Translations under genes and position numbers: made by a program
Notes under the pieces: generated by a model
Told to the model about the DNA's origin: nothing
The model's database searches: none
Seen by the model: only the letters and a program-made list of their open reading frames with translations
In this document: positions 1 to 6,439 of the stretch, one piece after another
Layout of the letters: each line of letters begins with the position of its first letter
Numbering within the stretch: the stretch's first letter is position 1
From: an uncultured Gemmatimonadota bacterium
GTDB taxonomy: Bacteria > Gemmatimonadota > Gemmatimonadetes > Gemmatimonadales > Gemmatimonadaceae
Direction of reading: 5' to 3'
Assembly: GCA_946479895.1 (NCBI GenBank)
Contig: CAMLHT010000201.1
Span: forward strand, 1-7,191
Length of the DNA stretch: 7,191 nucleotides

Positions 1-83
1 GGGAACTCGCGCGCGGGGGCGTCGCGCGTAGCAAGAGACTCGCGGCCCAGGGAACCGCCGCGCCCTTTCATTGGAAGCCGCGA

Positions 84-140
84 GGCTCGCTGCGTGTAAG
101 CGCGGAGCCCCTGAGCGGGACTGCCCGCGGCCGACCCGCG
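84..140 (-). other. GC-rich hairpin cluster downstream of the pump gene
   Basis: Within 70 bases after the cusA stop codon the minus-strand transcript can form several short stems. One pairs 126-130 with 136-140 (five pairs), one pairs 115-119 with 124-128 (five pairs, loop of four, overlapping the first), and one imperfect stem covers 84-109. None is followed by a U-run. They could mark the 3' end of the operon, but such stems are common in DNA this rich in G+C. I see no gene in positions 1-152. Confidence 0.25.
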
Positions 141-152
141 CGTGCCGTCTGC

Positions 153-3100
153 CTAAGCGGTCGCCGATCGGCCGCGCCACACCGAGTAGACCGCCGGGAT
201 CACGATCAGCGTGAGGAGCGTGCTGGACGTCATCCCGCCGACCATGGGCGCCGCGATCCGCTTCATGATGCTCGCCCCCGTGCCGTCGCCCCAGAGGATC
301 GGCAGCAACCCCGCCATGATCGCGAAGACCGTCATCATCTTCGGGCGAACGCGCTCGACCGCGCCCTCGATGATGGCTTCGTGGAGAGCGCGGGAGGATT
401 CCCCGCCCGGCTGCGCCGATCGCTCCTTCCACGCGTGATCGAGGTAGATCAGCATGATCACGCCCGTCTCGGCCGCCACGCCGGCGAGCGCGATGAACCC
501 GATCGCGACCGGCACCGACCAGTTGTAGCCCAGGGCCCAGATGAACCAGATGCCGCCGACGAGCGCGAACGGAAGCGAGAGCATCACCAGCAGCGTCTCG
601 CCGACGCTGCGGAAGTTGAAGTAGAGCAGCAGGAACACGATCGCCAGCGTGGCGGGAATGACGATGCGCATCTTCGCCGTCGCCCGCTGCATGTACTCGT
701 ACTGGCCGCTCCAGCTCAGGGTGTAGCCGGGAGGCAGCGCCACCATGTCGTCCACCATCTTCCGCGCCTCGGCCACGTACCCGCCGATGTCGCGGCCGGT
801 GACGTCGATGTAGACCCAGGCCGTGGGCACGGCGCCCTCGGTGCGCACGACCATCGGCCCCGCGACCTGGCGAATCGTGGCGAGCTGGCCGAGCGGAACC
901 TGCGCGACGCGGCCGCGCATCCCGCTGCGGCCCGGAGCTCCACCGGACATCGCGGCGCCTGCCGTCCCCGGCATCACGGGCGAGCCGATTCCGCCATGAT
1001 CCACCGGGACCAGCACCGACGCCAGTCGCTCCGGCGTGTCGCGCAGCTCCTGCGGATACCGCACGCGCACGCCATAGCGCTCGCGCCCCTCGACGGTCTG
1101 CGTGATCGTCATCCCGCCGATCGCCGACGCAATCACCGCCTGCACGTCGGCTACGTTGACGCCATGCCGGGCCGCGGCGCTCCGGTCGATGTCGATGTCG
1201 AGGTAGTAGCCCGAGACGGCGCGCTCGGCGAAGACGCTCCGCGTCCCCGGAACCATCTTCACCGATTCCTCGACCTTCCGGCCGATGCGTTCCAGCTCGC
1301 CAAGGTCGGGCCCGAAGACCTTCACGCCCACGGGCGTCCTGATGCCGGTGGCCAGCATGTCGATGCGGCCGACGATCGGCATCGTCCAGGCATTCGTCAC
1401 GCCGGGAAGGCGCACCGCGGAGTCCATCTCCGCCACGAGCCGCTCGGGCGTCATCCCGGCCCGCCATTCCGACCGCGGCCGCAGGGAGATCGTCGTCTCG
1501 GCCATGTCGAGGCCGGCCGGATCGGTGGCGGTGTTGGCTCGCCCAGCCTTGCCCCAGACGTGCTCGACCTCTGGGAACGTCTTGAGTATCGCGTCCTGCT
1601 GGCGCAGCAGCTCGCGCGCCCGCGCGACGGGGATGCCCGGCAGCGTCGTCGGCATGAAGAGGATCGTGCCCTCGTCCAGCGGGGGCATGAACTCGGTGCC
1701 GATGCGCGTCCAGGGAATCCAGGTGGCGATGAGCACCAGCAGGCTGGCGAAGATCACGGGCCCGCGGCGCGAGAGCACGAAGTCGATCACCGGCCGGTAC
1801 ACTCGCACGAGCGCGCGGTTCACGGGATTCGCGCGCTCCCGCGTGATACGCCCCTTCACCAGGAGCGCCATCGCCACGGGAACGACGGTGATTGACAGGA
1901 GGCTGGCCGCCGCCATGGCGAAGGTCTTGGTGAAGGCGAGCGGCTTGAACATCCGGCCCTCCTGCCCCTCGAGGGTGAAGACCGGCAGGAACGATACGGT
2001 GATGATGAGGAGCGAGAAGAAGAGCGCCGGTCCCACCTCGCGCGAGCTCTCCGAGACCACGCGCATCCGCTCGGCCGGCGTGAGCACTCCGGTGTGCACG
2101 AAGCGGGCGCCGTCGTCGCCGGTCTTCGCGATGACCGCGCGCTCGAGGTGCTTGTGCATGTTCTCAATCATCACGATGGCCGCGTCGACCATGGCGCCGA
2201 TCGCGATCGCGATTCCCCCGAGCGACATGATGTCCGCCCCCACCGACAGCGCGCGCATCACGATGAACGCGATGAGGATGCCCAGGGGGAGAGTCAGGAT
2301 CGCGACGAATGCGGAGCGCGCATGAAACAGGAACAGGAGGCAGACGAGGGCGACAATGATGGATTCCTCGATCAGCTTGCCCTGGAGCGTCCGGATCGCC
2401 TCCTCGATGAGCGTGCTGCGGTCGTACACCGGTATGATCACGACGCCCGCGGGCAGCGCCTTCTTCGCCTCGTCGAGCTTCGCCTTCACCGCGTGGATGG
2501 TCGCGAGCGCGTTCTGGCCGAATCGCATGACCACGATGCCTCCCACCGCATCGCCGCGTCCGTCGAGATCCGTGATGCCGCGCCGATTTGCCGGGCCGGT
2601 GGTCACCCGCCCCAGCTCGGCGACGCGCACCGGAGTGCCTTCGCGAGTGGCGCCGACGACGACGTTCTCGATGTCACCGATGGACTTCAGGTATCCCAGG
2701 CCGCGGATCATGTACTCGCGCTCCGCCAGCTCCATCGTCATCGCGCCGACGTCGTTGTTGGCCGCCTGGATCGCCGACATCACGCGCGTGACCGGGATGC
2801 CGTACGCCAGGAGCCGCGCCGGGTCGATGTCCACCTGGTACTGCTTCTCGAAGCCGCCGACGCTGGCGACCTCCGACACTCCCGGCACGGACGTCAGGGC
2901 GTAGCGGAGGTACCAGTCCTGCACGCCGCGGAGCCCGGCAAGGTCCAGGCGCCCCGACGTATCCTCGAGCGCGTACTGGTAGACCCATCCGAGTCCCGTG
3001 GCATCCGGGCCGAGGGTCGGGCTCACCGTGGAAGGCAGCTTCGCCTTGATGCCGTTCATGTACTCGAGCACGCGCGACCGCGCCCAGTACAGGTCGGTGC

Positions 3101-3398
3101 CGTCCTCGAAGATCACGTAGACGAAGGAGACGCCGAAGAACGAATAGCCTCGCACCGTCTTCGCTCCCGGCACCTTGAGCATCTCGGCCGCGATGGGATA
3201 GGTGACCTGATCCTCGACGATGCGCGGCGCCTGCTCGTTGTAGTCCGCCTGCACGATGACCTGGACGTCGGAGAGATCGGGCAGGGCCTCGAGCGGCGTG
3301 TGTCGGATCGCGTAGACACCAGCCACCACGACGGCGGCGGCGAACAGGCTGACGATCAGGCGGTTCGTGAGCGACCAGTCGATGACGCGTCGAAGCAT
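153..3398 (-). CDS. cusA: CusA-type heavy-metal RND efflux pump (Cu(I)/Ag(I))
   Basis: Inner-membrane proton-driven pump of the HME-RND family, exporting metal ions through the adaptor and channel encoded just upstream. The protein is 1081 residues, against about 1047 for E. coli CusA. TM1 lies at about residues 13-31, TM7 at about 547-563 and TM8 at about 910-928. TM4 carries the CusA-style motif GAMVDAAIVMIEN with D405. E977 (in VAAETGVIML) and K1020 (in RVRPKMMT) match the E. coli proton-relay residues E939 and K984. M582 (FMPTTLPG), M632 (LDMAETT) and M681 (RIDMLATG) match the three Met of the E. coli copper site, which predicts Cu(I)/Ag(I) rather than Zn/Co/Cd. An upstream in-frame ATG at 3479 would add 27 Arg-rich residues; the start at 3398 is preferred because AAGGAG precedes it and MLRRVIDWSL aligns with family N-termini. 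A Gly/Met-rich insertion occupies about residues 801-831. It is the last gene of the operon and ends in TAG. The E. coli comparison is from memory. Confidence 0.96.
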   Translation of the reverse strand: MLRRVIDWSLTNRLIVSLFAAAVVVAGVYAIRHTPLEALPDLSDVQVIVQADYNEQAPRIVEDQVTYPIAAEMLKVPGAKTVRGYSFFGVSFVYVIFEDGTDLYWARSRVLEYMNGIKAKLPSTVSPTLGPDATGLGWVYQYALEDTSGRLDLAGLRGVQDWYLRYALTSVPGVSEVASVGGFEKQYQVDIDPARLLAYGIPVTRVMSAIQAANNDVGAMTMELAEREYMIRGLGYLKSIGDIENVVVGATREGTPVRVAELGRVTTGPANRRGITDLDGRGDAVGGIVVMRFGQNALATIHAVKAKLDEAKKALPAGVVIIPVYDRSTLIEEAIRTLQGKLIEESIIVALVCLLFLFHARSAFVAILTLPLGILIAFIVMRALSVGADIMSLGGIAIAIGAMVDAAIVMIENMHKHLERAVIAKTGDDGARFVHTGVLTPAERMRVVSESSREVGPALFFSLLIITVSFLPVFTLEGQEGRMFKPLAFTKTFAMAAASLLSITVVPVAMALLVKGRITRERANPVNRALVRVYRPVIDFVLSRRGPVIFASLLVLIATWIPWTRIGTEFMPPLDEGTILFMPTTLPGIPVARARELLRQQDAILKTFPEVEHVWGKAGRANTATDPAGLDMAETTISLRPRSEWRAGMTPERLVAEMDSAVRLPGVTNAWTMPIVGRIDMLATGIRTPVGVKVFGPDLGELERIGRKVEESVKMVPGTRSVFAERAVSGYYLDIDIDRSAAARHGVNVADVQAVIASAIGGMTITQTVEGRERYGVRVRYPQELRDTPERLASVLVPVDHGGIGSPVMPGTAGAAMSGGAPGRSGMRGRVAQVPLGQLATIRQVAGPMVVRTEGAVPTAWVYIDVTGRDIGGYVAEARKMVDDMVALPPGYTLSWSGQYEYMQRATAKMRIVIPATLAIVFLLLYFNFRSVGETLLVMLSLPFALVGGIWFIWALGYNWSVPVAIGFIALAGVAAETGVIMLIYLDHAWKERSAQPGGESSRALHEAIIEGAVERVRPKMMTVFAIMAGLLPILWGDGTGASIMKRIAAPMVGGMTSSTLLTLIVIPAVYSVWRGRSATA
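906..998 (-). other. Gly/Met-rich insertion in the pump's second periplasmic loop
   Basis: Codons for residues 801-831 of the CusA-type protein encode a low-complexity stretch rich in Gly, Ala, Ser and Pro, with Met at 809, 817 and 827. It falls between the strand ending VLVPV and the segment QVPLGQLATI. In E. coli CusA, as I recall it, these two segments are nearly adjacent. The shift in numbering supports a net insertion: the copper-site Met residues are offset by +9 from E. coli, but the TM10 Glu is offset by +38, a gain of 29. It probably forms a flexible periplasmic loop. Its role is unknown; the Met content makes metal capture possible but unproven. Confidence 0.7.
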
Positions 3399-3402
3399 GC
3401 CG

Positions 3403-4620
3403 TTACCGCTCCTTCTTTGCGGGAGGCAGCGGCTTCGGCGGCGTCGTGACCTCCATGCCCGGCATGTCGCCCATGCCACCGAGCGCCGTCCCGAGGTTCG
3501 ACTCGGCGTCCACGAGGAAGGTGGCGGATGCGACCACCGATTCCCCCGCGGCGACGCCGCGAAGCACCTCGACCCGCTCGTCGTTCGACGCGCCGATCGC
3601 CACTTCCCGCGCGATCAGCTGGCCATCGGCGGACCGGACGAATACGATCGTCCGCTCACCCGTCGAGAGGACGGCCGACCGGGGCACGGTGACGACGCCG
3701 GCTCGCGAAGCTCCCTCGATGCGCAGCGTGGCGTACATGCCCGGCTTGAGCATCATGTCGCGGTTGGCCAGCGCGACCCGCACGCGCACCGTGCGCGTGT
3801 CGGGATTCAGCGTCGGGTAGACGTACGAGACGCGCCCGGCCCGCCGCTCGCCCGGGAGCGCGTCGAACTCGGTCGTCACGCGCTGGCCCGGGCGGACGCC
3901 GGCGAGGTCCTGCTCGAAGACTTCGCCCTCTACCCAGACGGTGGAGAGGTCGGCGAGCTTGTAGAGCAGGTCTCCCGCCATGATGCGCTGGCCCGCGAAG
4001 ACAGCCTTCTCGACAACGTACCCGCGGGCCTCCGACCGCAACGTGATCGTCCGCCTGGATTCGCCCGCTCGCTCGACCTCGGCGATGTCGCGCTCCGGCA
4101 TCCCCCAGTACAGCAGCCGGCGCCGGCTCGAGGCCAGCAGCTCGGCGGCCTTGCGCCGCGCGGACGGATCGGCGGCGTCGAGGTCACCCTGGAGCCGGAG
4201 AGCGAGCAGCAGCTCGTCCTGCGCCGAGACCAGCATGGGCGAGTACAGCGCAAGCAGCGGCTCGCCCTCACGCACCAGCTGGCCCGTCTGGTTCACGAAC
4301 AGCTGCTCGACCCATCCGTCGACCCGTGCCGTCACCGTTGAGAGTTTCGTCTCATCCACCGCCACCTGCCCGACCGTGCGCACTTCCTTCGCGAGCGTCC
4401 CGACCGTCGCCCGGGCGAACGTGACTCCGATGCGGCGCGCGTCGGCGGCGGAGATGGTCACCGGCTTCGCGACCTCACCGCCGGCCATCGTCGCGTGATC
4501 GTGCGACGCCGCGGACGTTGTCGGCGCGACCGGCGCCCGGCGAGTGGCCAGGTACACACCGCCGACGGTGAGCGCGAGGATGACGCCATACGCGCCGGCG
4601 CGCATGAATGACCGTTTCAT
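3403..4620 (-). CDS. cusB: CusB-type periplasmic adaptor (membrane fusion protein)
   Basis: Periplasmic adaptor joining the RND pump to the outer-membrane channel, 405 residues (E. coli CusB is about 407). Residues 8-25 form an uncleaved anchor or signal segment. The first lipoyl half is at about 96-128 (RVDGWVEQLFVNQTGQLVREGEPL), followed by an alpha-helical hairpin to about 185, the second lipoyl half near 200-230 (EARGYVVEKAVFAGQRI), and beta-barrel and membrane-proximal domains with the family motif LNPDTRTVRVRV and LKPGMYATL. Potential metal ligands sit at both ends: H40, H42 and M45 near the N-terminus and M383, M386 and M389 near the C-terminus. The N-terminal YxCPMHP-like heavy-metal-binding motif of many CusB proteins is absent. 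An in-frame ATG at 4686 exists, but the start at 4620 has a strong GGAGGT upstream and directly begins a signal-like segment. The start overlaps the channel stop as ATGA, implying translational coupling. Confidence 0.95.
   Translation of the reverse strand: MKRSFMRAGAYGVILALTVGGVYLATRRAPVAPTTSAASHDHATMAGGEVAKPVTISAADARRIGVTFARATVGTLAKEVRTVGQVAVDETKLSTVTARVDGWVEQLFVNQTGQLVREGEPLLALYSPMLVSAQDELLLALRLQGDLDAADPSARRKAAELLASSRRRLLYWGMPERDIAEVERAGESRRTITLRSEARGYVVEKAVFAGQRIMAGDLLYKLADLSTVWVEGEVFEQDLAGVRPGQRVTTEFDALPGERRAGRVSYVYPTLNPDTRTVRVRVALANRDMMLKPGMYATLRIEGASRAGVVTVPRSAVLSTGERTIVFVRSADGQLIAREVAIGASNDERVEVLRGVAAGESVVASATFLVDAESNLGTALGGMGDMPGMEVTTPPKPLPPAKKER
3409..3414 (-). promoter_or_regulatory. 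Ribosome binding site deciding the cusA start
   Basis: AAGGAG on the minus strand lies about 10 bases before the ATG at 3398-3396. It sits inside the last codons of cusB (Lys-Lys-Glu-Arg-stop), so the adaptor's C-terminal Lys/Glu codons double as the pump's Shine-Dalgarno sequence. Only four bases separate the two genes. This supports the start at 3398 over the in-frame ATG at 3479, which lies within cusB. Confidence 0.8.
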
Positions 4621-5906
4621 CGTCCACCTCCCATGTCTTGGCGATCGATCAGGTCGCGGCCGGTGAGCATCTCCAGCTCCGCCCATGCCTTGCCTTCCGC
4701 GGCCTCGAGCTCCAGCAGTTCCTGCCGGTACCGATTGACCGTCATGCGGTCATCGAGGAGCGTCATGAAGTCCACTCCGCCCACGCGATACGCGGCGAGC
4801 GCCGACGCCGCCGTCGCTTCGGCCTGCGGGATGATCGTGGACCGGTAGAGCCGCGAGAGCGCGCGGGCCCGCGTCAGCGCGGCGTGCGTGGATGCAACAC
4901 GTGCCCGCGTCTCCGACCGCATTGCCGCCAGGTCCGCTTCGGCCATCAGCCGCATCGCACCGGCCTCGTCGCGCATGCGGTTCTGCCGGCTCTTCGCGAA
5001 CACCGGTACGGAGGCGCCGAGCATGAGGCTGCCCATCCGCTCGGTGCCCATCTCGCCACCGCGCTGGCCGTACTGGACGCCCACCTGGAGATCGGGCCAG
5101 ATCTCCTTCGCGGCGAGCTTCTCGCCCGCGGTGGCAGCATGGACTTCGTTCACGCCGGCGCGGATCATCGGACGGCTCGCTTCGGCGATGTCCTGGAGCG
5201 TTGTCAGCGCCGGGGCGCTATCCGGAAAGGCCGGAAGCACCGGAATGGCGATGCCTGATCCGGTCGGGCGACCGCGGAGCGCGTCGAGCGACGCGGCCAT
5301 CGCGGTGAGCATCGAGCGCATGCGGATGCTGTCCGCCGCCATGCGCGCGACCTCCACCTGCGCGCGCAGCACGTCCGACTGCCGGCCCTCGCCAACCCGA
5401 TACATGGACGACGCCGTCTGCTCGATGTCCTGGAGCAGTCGGATGGTCTCGCGATCGATATCGAGCCCGCGCTGGGTGGCGTAGAGATCGTAGAACGCCA
5501 TCGCCGCCGCGGCGCGCTGCTCGCGGAGCACCTCCGACGCCCGCTCCCCTTCCGCCAGCGCCCGCGCGGCGCTCGCGTTTCCGGCGAGCGAAAGCTTTCC
5601 GCCGAGCGGAAGCATCTGCATCAGCTGGAACTGGACCATGCCGACCGTGGCCATCGGCGCCAGTGACGGCAGCGCGTAGTTCATGAATCCGAGCTGGAGC
5701 TGCGGGTCCGGGGGCCGGCGCGCGCCGGGGGTCTTCGCTTCCGCCGCCCGGGCCAATGCGACGGCGGCGGCGACGCGCGGGTTCGCGCGATCGACTTCGG
5801 CGTAGACGTCACCCAGGCGCAGGGGCGCGCCCTGGGGCTGCGCGATCGCCGCGGACGTTGCGAGAATGAGTGCGCTCCACGCGGAGCGCATGATGATGCT
5901 GGACAT
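4617..5906 (-). CDS. TolC-family outer-membrane efflux channel (CusC position)
   Basis: Outer-membrane factor forming the exit duct for the CusBA-type pump, 429 residues. Residues 1-22 are a Sec signal peptide with probable cleavage after AIA before QPQ. There is no Cys, so unlike E. coli CusC it is not lipidated. Two OEP halves are visible. The first spans about 30-215, with a long Ala-rich coiled coil containing YDLYATQRGLDID and MYRVGEGRQSDVLRAQVEVA. The second spans about 236-418, with the matching YRVGGVDFMTLLDD and EMLTG. The strands at about 68-100 and 272-303 should build the beta barrel and are unusually Met-rich (M75, M85, M90, M96, M98; M286, M291, M295). The start at 5906 is supported by AGGAG six bases upstream; a second ATG at 5891 is less well placed. 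It is the first gene of the coupled channel-adaptor-pump set. Confidence 0.93.
   Translation of the reverse strand: MSSIIMRSAWSALILATSAAIAQPQGAPLRLGDVYAEVDRANPRVAAAVALARAAEAKTPGARRPPDPQLQLGFMNYALPSLAPMATVGMVQFQLMQMLPLGGKLSLAGNASAARALAEGERASEVLREQRAAAAMAFYDLYATQRGLDIDRETIRLLQDIEQTASSMYRVGEGRQSDVLRAQVEVARMAADSIRMRSMLTAMAASLDALRGRPTGSGIAIPVLPAFPDSAPALTTLQDIAEASRPMIRAGVNEVHAATAGEKLAAKEIWPDLQVGVQYGQRGGEMGTERMGSLMLGASVPVFAKSRQNRMRDEAGAMRLMAEADLAAMRSETRARVASTHAALTRARALSRLYRSTIIPQAEATAASALAAYRVGGVDFMTLLDDRMTVNRYRQELLELEAAEGKAWAELEMLTGRDLIDRQDMGGGR
4626..4631 (-). promoter_or_regulatory. Ribosome binding site deciding the cusB start
   Basis: GGAGGT on the minus strand lies about five bases before the ATG at 4620-4618 and within the last codons of the channel gene (encoding the Gly-Gly tail). 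It is a near-consensus Shine-Dalgarno sequence. It settles the adaptor start at 4620 rather than the in-frame ATG at 4686, which would put 22 Arg/His-rich residues ahead of the signal segment. Confidence 0.8.
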
Positions 5907-5912
5907 GGCTGA

Positions 5913-5917
5913 CTCCT
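5913..5917 (-). promoter_or_regulatory. Ribosome binding site of the channel gene
   Basis: AGGAG on the minus strand, six bases before the ATG at 5906-5904. It supports this start over the internal ATG at 5891. Its six-base context CAGGAG is complementary to CTCCTG just after the stop codon of the upstream small gene, and it lies five bases downstream of a perfect 8-bp hairpin, so access to it could depend on RNA structure. Confidence 0.7.
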
Positions 5918-5922
5918 GGTCG

Positions 5923-5943
5923 GCATCGCGGACGTCGCGATGC
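5923..5943. promoter_or_regulatory. Perfect 8-bp inverted repeat before the channel RBS
   Basis: GCATCGCG and CGCGATGC (plus strand, 5923-5930 and 5936-5943) are exact reverse complements around a five-base loop. In the minus-strand transcript it would form a stable hairpin immediately upstream of the channel gene's ribosome binding site. It could equally be a DNA operator half-site pair. GGTCGG occurs as a direct repeat on both flanks. The symmetry is seen directly; the function is inferred. Confidence 0.45.
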
Positions 5944-5955
5944 GGTCGGACGCGC

Positions 5956-5980
5956 GCGCCCTCACCCGCGGGTGAGGCGC
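5956..5980. promoter_or_regulatory. 18-bp perfect palindrome within a longer GC-rich stem
   Basis: Positions 5960-5977 read CCTCACCCGCGGGTGAGG, identical on both strands. With one bulged base (5960) the pairing extends to 5956-5980, giving a stem of about 10-11 pairs. No T-run follows on either strand, so it is not a standard intrinsic terminator. It lies 13 bases beyond the stop codon of the small upstream gene and about 54 bases before the channel start. That suits an operator for a dimeric regulator, or an RNA hairpin that tunes the ratio between the small protein and the efflux genes. Confidence 0.45.
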
Positions 5981-5992
5981 TGCATCAGGAGG

Positions 5993-6343
5993 TCAGGCTC
6001 GGGGCGGCGGGAGCTCGGGAGCCGTGGTGCGATCGACGGCTGCGAGCAGCAGCTCCGGCAGGTCGCGATCGACTGGGGCACGCAGGGCTGGCGTCGTTGC
6101 CATGCCAGCGAGCGAAGCGTGGGCGCTGCACGCGGGCATGGAGGCGCAATCCGTAGGCATCGCGGGATCGTGACAAGGCTTCTCGTCACCGTGCGCCGGC
6201 ATCCGTGACTGGCCGTGCCGCGCGTGATGATCCTGGGCCGCGGCAGCCGTGTGCACACCGGGCTGGCCGGCTTCGCATGCCGATGCCCTGCCCGCCACCG
6301 CGAGCGTGAGCATCAGGACCAGGGAGACGAGGCGGCGAATCAT
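5993..6343 (-). CDS. Small secreted Cys/His/Met-rich protein, CzcI/CopL-like
   Basis: Predicted 116-residue exported protein. Residues 1-22 are a Sec signal peptide (MIRRLVSLVLMLTLAVAG, cleavage likely after ASA before C23). The mature part to about residue 81 is loaded with possible metal ligands: Cys 23, 57, 66 and 72, His 31, 39, 40, 43, 51, 58 and 75, and Met 48, 62, 69 and 81. It then ends in a Pro-rich tail, PELPPPRA. A signal peptide, a short Cys/His cluster and a Pro/Arg tail directly ahead of efflux genes are the features of CzcI- and CopL-type proteins, which are reported to affect metal-resistance operons. The match is by architecture and position, not an alignment I could run. An in-frame ATG at 6433 would add 30 residues before the signal; the start at 6343 is chosen because it opens the signal peptide, with a weak GGGGTG upstream. 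It lies 86 bases before the channel gene. Confidence 0.72.
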   Translation of the reverse strand: MIRRLVSLVLMLTLAVAGRASACEAGQPGVHTAAAAQDHHARHGQSRMPAHGDEKPCHDPAMPTDCASMPACSAHASLAGMATTPALRAPVDRDLPELLLAAVDRTTAPELPPPRA

Positions 6344-6391
6344 CACACCCCAGATTACCCGCCGCGTGAGGACACGACCGTCAGCATTGTC

Positions 6392-6429
6392 CCCGGGGCG
6401 CCGTCGGGCAAATCCCGACGGGCTCCGGG
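6392..6429 (-). terminator. GC-rich stem-loop after the DUF305 gene, possible terminator
   Basis: CCGTCGGG (6401-6408) and CCCGACGG (6414-6421) pair exactly around a five-base loop. Flanking bases 6392-6399 and 6422-6429 extend the stem by up to eight more pairs with one bulge (6400) and one mismatch or wobble. It begins 10 bases after the DUF305 stop codon in the minus-strand transcript. No U-run follows, so it may be a partial terminator, a processing or stabilising hairpin, or a DNA-binding site. It separates the DUF305 gene from the small Cys/His gene. Confidence 0.45.
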
Positions 6430-6439
6430 TCAACGGATC

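Noticed and set aside
1..71. Possible start of a further minus-strand gene at the ATG at 71
   Set aside because: The frame stays open to the edge, but there is no ribosome binding site, only 23 residues are visible, and they are Arg/Gly-rich with no recognisable feature.
3..1895. Very long plus-strand open frame (open from the window edge to 1895) opposite the pump gene
   Set aside because: Its translation is Arg/His/Asp/Ala-rich low complexity with no recognisable domain. It is the expected antisense shadow of a high-GC coding gene, and the minus-strand product here is unmistakably a CusA-type pump.
2094..3449. Plus-strand 451-codon open frame opposite the pump N-terminal half
   Set aside because: Same reasoning: His/Arg/Asp-rich composition, no domain, and fully antisense to a conserved gene.
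5987..5993. Perfect AGGAGGT on the plus strand
   Set aside because: No start codon lies at a suitable distance downstream on that strand; the sequence is better explained as the complement of CCTCCT after the small gene's stop.
6428..6433. TTGACC on the minus strand as a -35 element for the small gene and efflux operon
   Set aside because: No convincing -10 hexamer lies 16-19 bases downstream, and the element overlaps the post-DUF305 stem. A promoter cannot be placed from the sequence alone.
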